A stretch of DNA of 64,000 nucleotides from CBDDBX01 sp965225955 (GTDB lineage Bacteria; Acidobacteriota; Aminicenantia; UBA2199). Position 1 is the stretch's first letter; the number at the start of each line of letters is the position of its first letter. Below, piece by piece: positions 1 through 8,100 of this stretch. A program made the position numbers and the translations under genes. The stretch is taken from assembly GCA_965225955.1 (NCBI GenBank), contig CBDDBX010000037.1, positions 1-64,000 on the forward strand. Direction: 5' to 3'. A model generated the notes under the pieces. The model saw only the letters and a list, made by a program, of their open reading frames with translations, did no database searches and was not told the DNA's origin.

Positions 1-73
1 TGGTTCCTGAACAGGTGTAGATGCCTGTTATAAAAAGGTTTTGAGAAAAAATATTTTTGCGTTCGCTTTTTGT

Positions 74-102
74 TTGCTTTTTTAATTTCACTATACTATA
101 AT
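74..102 (+). promoter_or_regulatory. Sigma-70 type promoter of the DUF1569 gene
   Basis: TTGCTT at 74-79 and a perfect TATAAT at 97-102 are separated by 17 bases, and the start codon follows about 33 bases downstream. The region before it (1-73) holds a small AACAGG/CCTGTT hairpin at 10-29, possibly the end of an upstream transcription unit outside the window. Confidence 0.6.
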
Positions 103-134
103 CAAAACATAAAATTTAACTGTGAGGTATGAAG

Positions 135-581
135 ATGAAAAATATCATTAATTCAGAGTTGAGACGTGACATAGTAAACAGAATCAGAAATCTTGAGCAG
201 AAAGGCGATGGGGTGCCGGGTAAATTAAGTGCTGAAGAGCTGATTCATAAAACACTCAGTCTTGTAACAATTCCTCACAGAGGTATCTCAGATACCAGGG
301 GCACAAACGGGGTATATAGTAAAGTGTTAAAGAGACTGGTACTTTCTGGCGTTGCAGTACCGGAATCTGTTATGGGTGATGATTCAATCGGGGTAAAAAG
401 GGATATCTCCGGCTTTGAAAAGAAAAGAAGGGAGCTGATAACTCTGTTAGAGAACTTTTCAGCAACCGATAGTCCGGTAGAATATCCTTCTCACCCTAAA
501 CTGGGGAGAATGACTTATCGTGAATGGGGTAGATTAACCTACCTCTTTCTTGATCACAATCTGAAATCTGTTGGAGTGTAG
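135..581 (+). CDS. DUF1569 (DinB-superfamily) protein
   Basis: A soluble protein of 148 residues with no signal peptide. The C-terminal stretch HPKLGRMTYREWGRLTY followed by LDHNL resembles the end of DUF1569 proteins of the DinB four-helix superfamily (HPxFG.L...EWG.L.Y.H.DHH), whose members are putative metal-dependent enzymes; here the usual DHH is DHN. Two in-frame ATGs exist at 129 and 135. The GAGG at 124-127 is properly spaced for the second, so 135 is preferred. The gene stands alone with its own promoter at 74-102. Function is not known. The family call rests on the C-terminal motif only. Confidence 0.6.
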   Translation: MKNIINSELRRDIVNRIRNLEQKGDGVPGKLSAEELIHKTLSLVTIPHRGISDTRGTNGVYSKVLKRLVLSGVAVPESVMGDDSIGVKRDISGFEKKRRELITLLENFSATDSPVEYPSHPKLGRMTYREWGRLTYLFLDHNLKSVGV

Positions 582-886
582 ATTTAATTTCAACTATCAC
601 TGACACGCACGGACGAAACCAGACGAGCACGGACAAACACCCTTCGGTAAACTCATGATTAAAGCTGAAAGAGAATTGATCGCTGTTAAAAACCAAAGAA
701 CTTAACGCGAATGCACGCGAAGGAAAGAGGTTTTAGGCATTTTATACAAACATTGGTGTGATTTCTTAAAAGCTACGCCGGACAGACACAGACGGTCAAC
801 GACAGATATTGTATAGCAATCCGAAGGCGGAGGCTGGTTAATTAGCGTCTATTAGTGTCCATTGGTGGTTACTGAATAATCTTTTC
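582..886. repeat. Intergenic region with degenerate ACGGAC-type and TTAGCGT-type repeats
   Basis: There is no credible gene. The stretch holds low-complexity sequence: ACGGAC/ACAAACAC-like units at 597-640, CGCGAATGCACGCGAA near 708-724, CAGACACAGACGG near 785, and TTAGCGTCTATTAGTG near 842-857. Similar short degenerate units recur at about 20000-20030, 24706-24750, 30660-30705 and 41310-41400, so this is a dispersed intergenic sequence type rather than gene remains. Confidence 0.5.
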
Positions 887-915
887 TTGACATGGAGAGG
901 GCTTTGAAATAGAAT
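887..915 (+). promoter_or_regulatory. Promoter of the B12 operon
   Basis: A perfect TTGACA (887-892) and TAGAAT (910-915) are separated by 17 bases. Transcription would begin near 922, just before the first cobalamin riboswitch, leaving a leader of about 500 nucleotides before the receptor start codon at 1429. No second promoter of comparable quality was seen between the two riboswitches. Confidence 0.75.
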
Positions 916-927
916 GACGTCTTAAAA

Positions 928-1025
928 ATACGTTTCTGCAGAGGAAATTCCTGTTTGATTCAGGATGCTGCCCCGCAACGGTAATGCTGAAAAGCGAGCC
1001 CGGTCGACTGCTTTAACGGTAAGTA
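928..1025 (+). promoter_or_regulatory. Cobalamin riboswitch 1 (short, cobalamin-II-like)
   Basis: The core GCTGCCCCGCAACGGTAA (967-984) followed by GCGAGCCCGG (994-1003) matches the short cobalamin-II class of B12 aptamer (consensus ...CUGCCCCGCAACxGU...GCGAGCCCGG). A closing P1 stem is visible: AUAC, CGUU and GCAG at 928-941 pair with CUGC, AACG and GUAU at 1008-1025. A purine-rich CGGAGGAGGAG follows at about 1031-1041, but there is no open reading frame after it, so this aptamer must act on the same transcript as the second one. The type assignment comes from motif reading, not a covariance search. Confidence 0.72.
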
Positions 1026-1184
1026 TCTTCGGAGGAGGAGAAAGTGTCTGAAAAACAGTCTTTATATTTCAACTATTCAGCTAAACTACAATTCACCTAC
1101 TCAGATAAAGTCAGAATTTTTCTGTCTGGAAAAACTACGCTTTGTCTCTCCTTTCATTGATACCGGAAAATAATTTAGTTCTTT

Positions 1185-1339
1185 GTACATTCTGATATAA
1201 GGGAAGAGGGTTCAAAACCCCACAGCCCCCGTTGCCGTGACCGTTACTCTTAAAAAGAGTTTGAAAAATCGCCACTGCTCTGAAAATGAGTGGGAAGGCT
1301 TTCAGTAAAACGGGAGTCGGAAGACCTGTCAGATGTATC
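1185..1339 (+). promoter_or_regulatory. Cobalamin riboswitch 2 (classical long form)
   Basis: Signature elements appear in order: AAGGGAAGAGGGTTCAAAACC (from 1199), CAGCCCCCG (B12 box-like, 1223-1231), GCCACTG (1271-1277), GTGGGAAGGC (1290-1299) and AGTCGGAAGACCTGTC (1315-1330). The usual GCAACTGTAA is replaced by the GTTGCCGTGACC variant. P1 pairs ACAU/CUGA (1187-1195) with UCAG/AUGU (1328-1337). The receptor start is about 90 bases downstream, with CTGCGGAGGGCGGTCTC (1353-1369) between, a candidate expression platform. It is expected to repress the operon when cobalamin is plentiful. Confidence 0.9.
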
Positions 1340-1428
1340 AATAGATGAAGAGCTGCGGAGGGCGGTCTCTTCGTTAAGAGTTGTTAACCAGCTCATTTAC
1401 CCTCCGTTTAAAAAAAGGAGAAAGTTGT

Positions 1429-3489
1429 ATGTTTAAATTGTCAACGGTGTTAATGGTTCTTCTGCTTCTGCAGGGGATAGTTTATGGGGAGAATATCAGG
1501 GGGAAAGTGTATGATAAAGAGACAACACAGCCTGTAAAAAATGCTGTAATAGCTATTAAGAACACTTTTTATAAAGGGTTCAGCAAGAAAGATGGCAGTT
1601 TCTTTATTGATAAGGTAAAACCAGGGAATTATACAATCAAAGTTACACGTAGTGGCCTTGTACCTGAAACAATGGAAATTACTGTTGAAGAAGGAAAAGA
1701 TCTTATTGTGGATTTTCCAATGCTTGAAGATCGCCTCTTCCAGCATGAAGTAATCGTTTCGGCCACAAAAACCAACCACACTGTAGGTGACGTTCCTGTA
1801 TCATCTGAAGTTGTAACAAGTGGTGAAATTGAGCAGAGAAATATTACAGATATTCAGGATCTATTCACCGATGTTCCCGGTGTTAACATCAGAAGATCTC
1901 CAAACTCATGGGGAAACAGAGGAACAATCAGTATTCAGGGACTTGATCCCCAGCATACTCTGGTTCTGGTAAATGGTCAGAAATATGTTGGTGGGCTCGG
2001 TGGTACCGATGTATCAGCTATTCCAGTTAATCTTATTGAAAAGGTTGAAGTTGTTAAAGGCCCTGCATCAGTACTTTATGGAAGTGATGCAATGGGTGGT
2101 GTTGTAAATATTATCACAAAATCCCCTTTCAATTACGGTTCATCATTAACTGGAGGTTACAGCTATGGTAGCGATGATAACAGAGTTTTAACTCTTTCAG
2201 GTAACTACAATAAACAGGCCCTTGCTGCATCTTTCAGCTTTACCAGCAAACATGCAGATGGTTTCAGAGAAGGAATGGATGATGTCGACGAGTATGCTAT
2301 TGGTGGTGACATTAACTACAAGTTTAATCCATTCCTTACAGCAGCAGTTCACACAAACTTCCAGAAACAGGAATTCATAAAAGACGAAAGAGATCAGAAA
2401 AGATTTAAAATTTCATCAGATCTTAAATGGTCAGATAATGAAGGCTCATCTCTGTTACTGAAAACTGCATACTTCAGATATAGAAACAAAAGAAGCGGCA
2501 AAAAAACCAGTGACTGGAAGGACCATACTATAGAAGCGGAAGTGACCGGCTCACACCTCATGGGTAAACATCTGCTTACCGGAGGTTACAGAATAAACTT
2601 CGATAAAAGAGATGATGCTGGCAAGAAATTTGAAGCAGATCAGACTATGCACAGCTTCTACCTTCAGGATGAGATTACTTTAGGTTCATTCACCTTTGTT
2701 CCTGGTGTCAGACTTGATAAGCATGACAGATGGGGTAGCGAGTTCAATCCAAAACTTAATGTAATGTATCGCTTAAATGATATTGTAAGATTCAGAGGTT
2801 CTGTGGGCCGTGCGTTCAGATCTCCTACTCTTGTAAGTCTCTATGCTCCTGAATGGAAGATGGGAAGATCAACAATTGTTAACTCAAACCCCAATCTGAA
2901 ACCCGAAACTTCTGTTGGTTACCAGCTGGGTATGGAGATGAATCTGACAACCAACGTTAAAGCCGGAGTATCAGTTTTCAAAAACGATATTGAGAACCTC
3001 ATCACCACAGTTAATGAAGTAATTCCCGGTGGTATGAAGAAGATGACTTATGAAAATGTAGCAGAAGCTATGACAAAAGGACTGGAAGTATCACTTAAAG
3101 CAGGAATTACAAGAAACCTTTCATTCAACGGTTCATGGACCTGGCTTGATGGAGAGGATAAAACAAAAGATAAACCTCTCTACAACAGGCCAACTCACTA
3201 CATCGTTTCAGGGATAAGTTTCGATATTCCTTCAGCAGATATTAATATTACTCTCAACTCAAGATATGTAGGTAAGAGATGGGCAGTTAAATCAATAAGC
3301 ATGAGAAAGAAAATCGATGTTGAACTTGATCCATATGTAACTGCTGATCTGGCAATATCAAAAAAACTCTTTGATGTATGCAGAGCATGGATCAGAGTTG
3401 AGAACATTCTCGATAAAAAAGATATTATGGATGAATACTCCTTTGATGGAGTAAAAATCTATGGAGGAGTGGAGTTTACTATTAAATAA
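1429..3489 (+). CDS. TonB-dependent outer-membrane receptor, BtuB-like, with CarboxypepD_reg domain
   Basis: An outer-membrane beta-barrel of 686 residues. It has a signal peptide (MFKLSTVLMVLLLLQGIVYG), a carboxypeptidase-regulatory-like domain (about residues 22-95), a plug (about 110-235; DVPGVNIR, IEKVEVVKGPASVLYGSDAMGGVVNIIT) and a barrel ending in a short hydrophobic strand (VEFTIK). The ATG at 1429 is chosen because GGAG at 1417-1420 precedes it; a TTG-started reading upstream would give a non-signal N-terminus. It is the first gene after two cobalamin riboswitches and heads the cbi operon, so cobalamin, cobinamide or another tetrapyrrole is the likely cargo. Architecture and position also resemble HmuR of the HmuYRSTUV haem system, so a haem-type substrate cannot be excluded from sequence. 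Confidence 0.85.
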   Translation: MFKLSTVLMVLLLLQGIVYGENIRGKVYDKETTQPVKNAVIAIKNTFYKGFSKKDGSFFIDKVKPGNYTIKVTRSGLVPETMEITVEEGKDLIVDFPMLEDRLFQHEVIVSATKTNHTVGDVPVSSEVVTSGEIEQRNITDIQDLFTDVPGVNIRRSPNSWGNRGTISIQGLDPQHTLVLVNGQKYVGGLGGTDVSAIPVNLIEKVEVVKGPASVLYGSDAMGGVVNIITKSPFNYGSSLTGGYSYGSDDNRVLTLSGNYNKQALAASFSFTSKHADGFREGMDDVDEYAIGGDINYKFNPFLTAAVHTNFQKQEFIKDERDQKRFKISSDLKWSDNEGSSLLLKTAYFRYRNKRSGKKTSDWKDHTIEAEVTGSHLMGKHLLTGGYRINFDKRDDAGKKFEADQTMHSFYLQDEITLGSFTFVPGVRLDKHDRWGSEFNPKLNVMYRLNDIVRFRGSVGRAFRSPTLVSLYAPEWKMGRSTIVNSNPNLKPETSVGYQLGMEMNLTTNVKAGVSVFKNDIENLITTVNEVIPGGMKKMTYENVAEAMTKGLEVSLKAGITRNLSFNGSWTWLDGEDKTKDKPLYNRPTHYIVSGISFDIPSADINITLNSRYVGKRWAVKSISMRKKIDVELDPYVTADLAISKKLFDVCRAWIRVENILDKKDIMDEYSFDGVKIYGGVEFTIK

Positions 3490-3500
3490 CTTAATTTCCG

Positions 3501-4205
3501 ATGTTTGAAATATTATTACTTATTTTTGTAATAACAGCTGTTTTTGAACTGGTAAACCTCTCTTTCCGGCAGGAGAGGGGTTACCTCTTCTTTTTTGTTG
3601 TTGTCCTTGCTGCAGGGTTAATGCTTGCATACCCTGCAGCAACAACAGTAAATCTGAAAGATCTTCTCAGGGTAACAGAAAGAGATAATCTGTTTGCTTC
3701 AATAACTCTTGTTCTTATAGCTGAATCCTTTATACACCTGCTTTTGTCGGGGCAGTACGCTGTAAAAGAAGCGGGATTGCGTAAAGAGCAGAATAAGAGT
3801 CGGTTTTTAATGTATATTCCTTCACCTCTGTTCCTTACGGGGCTCTTCTTTTGTCAGATAGTTCTGTTCAATCAGGTGGAAGGCATCTCTTTTGGCTGGC
3901 TCGCAACGATTATGGTCTCAGGAATTGCAATAACTCTTTTTCTGGTGCCTCTTATTTTAAGGAAACTTATCAGTAGCACAGAAAGGCTGTTGTTGAGGTT
4001 CAGACTGGGCCTTATAAGAGTAATTACTGCGCTGGCTCTTCCCCTTGTTGCTGTAGGAGCAAAACCTGCAGGAACAAATCTGGAGTTCAATTCCATAGAT
4101 CTTGGGCTGCTTCTTGGAGTTCTGCTGATCTGTGGTGGAACTGGTTATTTTATGGAACCGGTATTTCTGTATTTTAAAAAGTATTTAAGGAAAAAAAATG
4201 GGTAA
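3501..4205 (+). CDS. DUF2162-type polytopic membrane protein
   Basis: A hydrophobic protein of 234 residues with about six or seven predicted membrane helices, starting MFEILLLIFVITAVFELV. Size, helix pattern and context (receptor, ExbB-like, DUF2149 and CobN neighbours) fit DUF2162, a predicted transporter family that travels with CobN-like genes. Its stop overlaps the next start by eight bases. The ribosome site is weak, so translation may depend on upstream reading. It presumably forms the membrane complex with the next two proteins. The family call is by context and general features rather than by a diagnostic motif. Confidence 0.6.
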   Translation: MFEILLLIFVITAVFELVNLSFRQERGYLFFFVVVLAAGLMLAYPAATTVNLKDLLRVTERDNLFASITLVLIAESFIHLLLSGQYAVKEAGLRKEQNKSRFLMYIPSPLFLTGLFFCQIVLFNQVEGISFGWLATIMVSGIAITLFLVPLILRKLISSTERLLLRFRLGLIRVITALALPLVAVGAKPAGTNLEFNSIDLGLLLGVLLICGGTGYFMEPVFLYFKKYLRKKNG

Positions 4206-4794
4206 TCTAACAAATATTCTATTTCATATATCTTCCGGGCTACTTATTCCTGTAGTTGTTCTGTTAATAGTATTTTTTGCTCTATCAATCTTTCATCTTG
4301 GTAACTACTATGACCTCTATATAAAAAGAAGAAAGTTCCGTCGTTCTCTGGAAACCATGAGAGAGAATAGTCCATGGGATTGTGAAGATCCCGATTTCAC
4401 TGTTCTGGAAGGGAATCTTATGTTTTTGGAATCCCTTGAAAACATGAAAAGCAGAGGCTTCTCCTCTGTTGAGAGTGGCCGGATAATTGCGGATTACAGT
4501 TTTAAAACAGACAGAAAACTCAATATCGGTCGCATTCTCATGAGAACAGGTCCGATGCTGGGACTTATGGGTACTCTTATACCAATGGGGCCGGCTCTTA
4601 CGGGCCTTGCCGCTGGTGATATCAACTCAATGGCTGTAAATATGCAGGTAGCTTTTGCAACAACTGTAACCGGCATATTTGTTGGTGGAGCAGGTTATGT
4701 GCTGACCCTTGTAAAGCAGAGGTGGCGTACAGAAGACATCACAGCGCTGGAGTATATTTACGATAAGATGACAGAGGGGCAGGGAGATAATTAA
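4198..4794 (+). CDS. MotA/TolQ/ExbB-type proton channel protein
   Basis: A membrane protein of 198 residues. An N-terminal helix (about 10-32), a cytoplasmic segment and two closing helices carry the family pattern: GPMLGLMGTLIPMGPALTG (about 117-135) and MQVAFATTVTGIFVGGAGYVL (about 147-168). ExbB/TolQ proteins form proton channels that energise outer-membrane receptors. Its place between a TonB receptor and a DUF2149 protein with ExbD-like features suggests a dedicated energiser for this uptake system. It is the counterpart of the ExbB-like member of Hmu-type operons. Confidence 0.85.
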   Translation: MGNLTNILFHISSGLLIPVVVLLIVFFALSIFHLGNYYDLYIKRRKFRRSLETMRENSPWDCEDPDFTVLEGNLMFLESLENMKSRGFSSVESGRIIADYSFKTDRKLNIGRILMRTGPMLGLMGTLIPMGPALTGLAAGDINSMAVNMQVAFATTVTGIFVGGAGYVLTLVKQRWRTEDITALEYIYDKMTEGQGDN

Positions 4795-5135
4795 TGGCTC
4801 TTAAGAAGTATTACCGGAATGATTCTGTCGAAGATGATGATCCGATGAGTGGAATGGCCAACCTCTTTGACCTGGCAATGGTTTTTGCTGTTGCGCTGAT
4901 GGTTGCTATGGTCTCCTTTTTCAGAATGAACGATTTTTTAACTAAAGAGAATGTTACGGTTGTTAAGGACCCTGGTAAGAAGAGTATGGAAATAATCGTA
5001 AAAAAAGGGAAAAAAATAGAAAAGTACAAAGGGTCTGATAAGAAGGGAAGTGGAAAAGGTCAGAAGGTAGGAACTGCTTACAGACTGGAGAGCGGAGAGA
5101 TAATCTACATTCCCGAAGGTGAAGAAAATGAGTAG
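4794..5135 (+). CDS. DUF2149 protein, ExbD-like
   Basis: A small protein of 113 residues. After a short cytoplasmic N-terminus (DDDPMSGMANLFD) a single helix follows (about residues 26-42), then a Lys-rich soluble part. The pattern is that of DUF2149. The motif NLFDLAMVFAVALMV closely mimics the ExbD/TolR helix, in which an aspartate at the head of the helix conducts protons. The start ATG overlaps the stop of the ExbB-like gene (TAATG). Inference: this is the ExbD-type partner of the channel. No TonB-like C-terminal domain is apparent, so how force reaches the receptor is unclear. Confidence 0.78.
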   Translation: MALKKYYRNDSVEDDDPMSGMANLFDLAMVFAVALMVAMVSFFRMNDFLTKENVTVVKDPGKKSMEIIVKKGKKIEKYKGSDKKGSGKGQKVGTAYRLESGEIIYIPEGEENE

Positions 5136-8100
5136 AAAAATGGTTGCCCTCATTGCATTGGTTTGTATTATTGCAGGAGGATATTTTATATATGAAAAGT
5201 GGTTTGGTAAGACAGTTATAACTCTTATCAATTTCAGGGACTTCCAGTATGCAGAGTTAAAAGAGGTAGTAAAAGACCTCAATGTAGAGTTAAAAAGAGT
5301 TAAGTTCGATAAAGATAATCTCATATCCCTTACAGATGAGAGTATTGTTTTTTTGCGCTGTATGGGATTGCGGGTTGTGCCGGAGATGAAAAAACTCCTT
5401 AAAGAGGCATCAGATTCAGGGGTAAAAATCACAACCTTTTCACCAGGTTCTAATGTTGCTGATATTCCAAATATTGGAGATGAAGCAGCTAATAAACTCA
5501 GATTGTATAAAACAAACGGAGGAAAGAGGAATCTGAAGAACCTCTTTCTCTATACACGAAAAAATATAGATAAGAAAATTGTTAATGATAATATAGATGA
5601 GCCGGAAGATATTCCGGGGGATCAGTTCTTTTACCTGGGAGACCAGGAGTATTTCAACTCATATAAAGAGTATCTTGAGTTCTACAAAAAGAGAGGACTC
5701 TATAAAAAGGGTGCTCCAAAAGTAGCACTCTTCTCAACAATTATTGGTCCCAGAACAATAAAAAGAGGCCATGTGGACGAAATGATAAAGGGGCTTGAGA
5801 AGAAAGGGTTCAATGTTTTTCCTGTATGTGCATGGAAAAAGAGGTTTGAATTTCTTAAAGAGATTGAACCTGATGTGGCTGTAGTAATGGCCTTTTTCAG
5901 ATTCACCTCTGAGCAGAAAAAACTGATTAAATATCTTAAAGATAAAAAAATCCCCATGTTATGCCCTGTTATGGTGCATGAACCTGTTGAGAAGTGGATG
6001 AAATCCCAGAACGGCATTATGGGTGGAATGCTTACTCACTCAATTGTAACACCGGAAACTGATGGGGGCATAGAGCCAATGGCTTTTGCTGCTCAGTTTA
6101 AAAACGAAGAAGGACTATATCTTTACGGGGCTCTGAAAAAGCGGATAAAAAGAATCTGTACAAGAGTAGAGAACTGGATAAAACTTAAGAGAAAAGCCAA
6201 CAGTAAGAAGAAAATAGCAATTGTATACTATAAAGGCCCCGGAAAGAATGCTATGGTGGCAGGGGGAATGGAGGTTGTTCCTTCTCTCTACAAACTTCTT
6301 AAAGAGTTAAAAAAGAGAGGATACAATACCGGAATACTACCGGAAGATGAGCAGGCCTTTTACGAGATAATTCAGCAGAAAGGCCCTGTAATTGGCTCAT
6401 ATGCAGAAGGCAGTATGGCTGAATATATGAAAAACGGTGATCCCCACCTTCTGCCTGTTCAGGAGTATAACAACTGGCTCGATAAAGACCTTGAGCTGGA
6501 TTTAAAAGCAGAACTTATAAAACAGCAGGGGGCTCCTCCGGGAAACTACATGGGAGTAGTAAGAGGAGAGAAGAGGTATCTTGCAATTACAAGGGTGAAG
6601 TTTGGTAATATTACCCTTCTGCCCCAGCCTATGCCAGGTGGAGGTAAAGATACTTCAAAACTGGTTCACGGAGTAAAAAAAGCGCCCTCACACAACTATA
6701 TAGCAGCCTATTTATGGATAAAAAATGGCCTTAAAGCAGATGCTCTTATGCATTTTGGTACCCACGGTTCTCTGGAGTTTACTCCCTGGAAGCAGGTAGC
6801 CCTATCAGATTACGACTGGCCGGATCTGCTTATTGGGGATATTCCACACCCTTATCTCTACATTATAAACAATATCGGTGAAGCGGTACTTGCTAAAAGA
6901 AGAACTGCAGCTGTACTGGTATCCCATCTTACTCCTCCATTTACAGAAAGTGACCTCTATGGAGACCTTGCAAAACTTGATGATAAGGTACATGCATGGA
7001 TGGAAGCAGGAGATCCTCTTCTTAAGAGAAGTATTGAAAATAAGATCCGTACAATGGTTAAGGCCATGGATATGAATAAAGATCTTCAGATAAAAGATGA
7101 AGATATGAGAGGAAACGAATTCATAGAAAGAGTTCATGACTATCTGCATAAACTTGAAAGTGCAAAGATAACCCAGGGTCTTTATACAGTTGGTAAAGGT
7201 TACTCTTCAAAAGATCTTGAAGATACCGCCAGATTAATGGTTATTGACCCTCTGTCAGTCTCAATAGCCCGTCTCAGAATAGCTAAAGGTCTGGAAAGAG
7301 CAACTGTCTTTGATAATCCCCACAACTTTAGTGAGAAGTACAGAAAGCCTGCAGAAAAGATGATTGAAAAAATGATCTCAGGTGAAAAAAGTGCTGAAGA
7401 GTACATATCAAAAGAGGATATGGAAAGGGTAAAGAGATACGATATGTATCTTGAGAATAAGAGAAAAAAGAAGAAACGTATGATGTCCATGATGATGTCC
7501 GGTGCAAAACCCGGGGGAATGATGGGTATGATGTCTTCAATGATGAAAGGCCCTCCGCCGGGAATTATTACCGAAGCAGTTGTTGCAGATCTGAAGCTAT
7601 GTCTCAATCCTGAAACTCTTAAAGCAGAACTTAAGGGTTCAGGATACGAGAGAGTTGCTGAACTCAGCCGCAGAGCATCTCTGTTCAAAAGGTTTGGAAA
7701 GATGAAAGGTGGAAAAGGCACTGACAAGTGGAGCACTATCTTTTTTGAACTGCTGGGTAAAAAAGGAAACAGTGGATTACTTAAAAAATCTGAAGATTTA
7801 ATAAAAGTTGCAGAGAAGAGAGCCCTTGGGAAAGAGAAAGAGTATGTGTCTCTTGTGAAAGGTGTGTATGACAACCTTAAAGCTGTTAACATCTATAGAG
7901 GATATCTGAAAGAGTCACCAGTCAGGGAAATTGAAGCTATGGCAACAGTGCTGGAAGGAGGTTATATTGAGCCCTCTCCCGGAGCTGATCCTATAAAGAA
8001 TCCCCGTTCAATACCTACAGGTCGTAATCTCTATGCAATAGATGCTGAAGCAACTCCAACTGAAGAGGCCTGGGAAACCGGGAAGATGCTGGCTGATAAG

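Noticed and set aside
7200..7892. Long minus-strand frame of 230 residues inside cobN
   Set aside because: It is the antisense reading of strongly conserved CobN sequence and has no ribosome site or family features.
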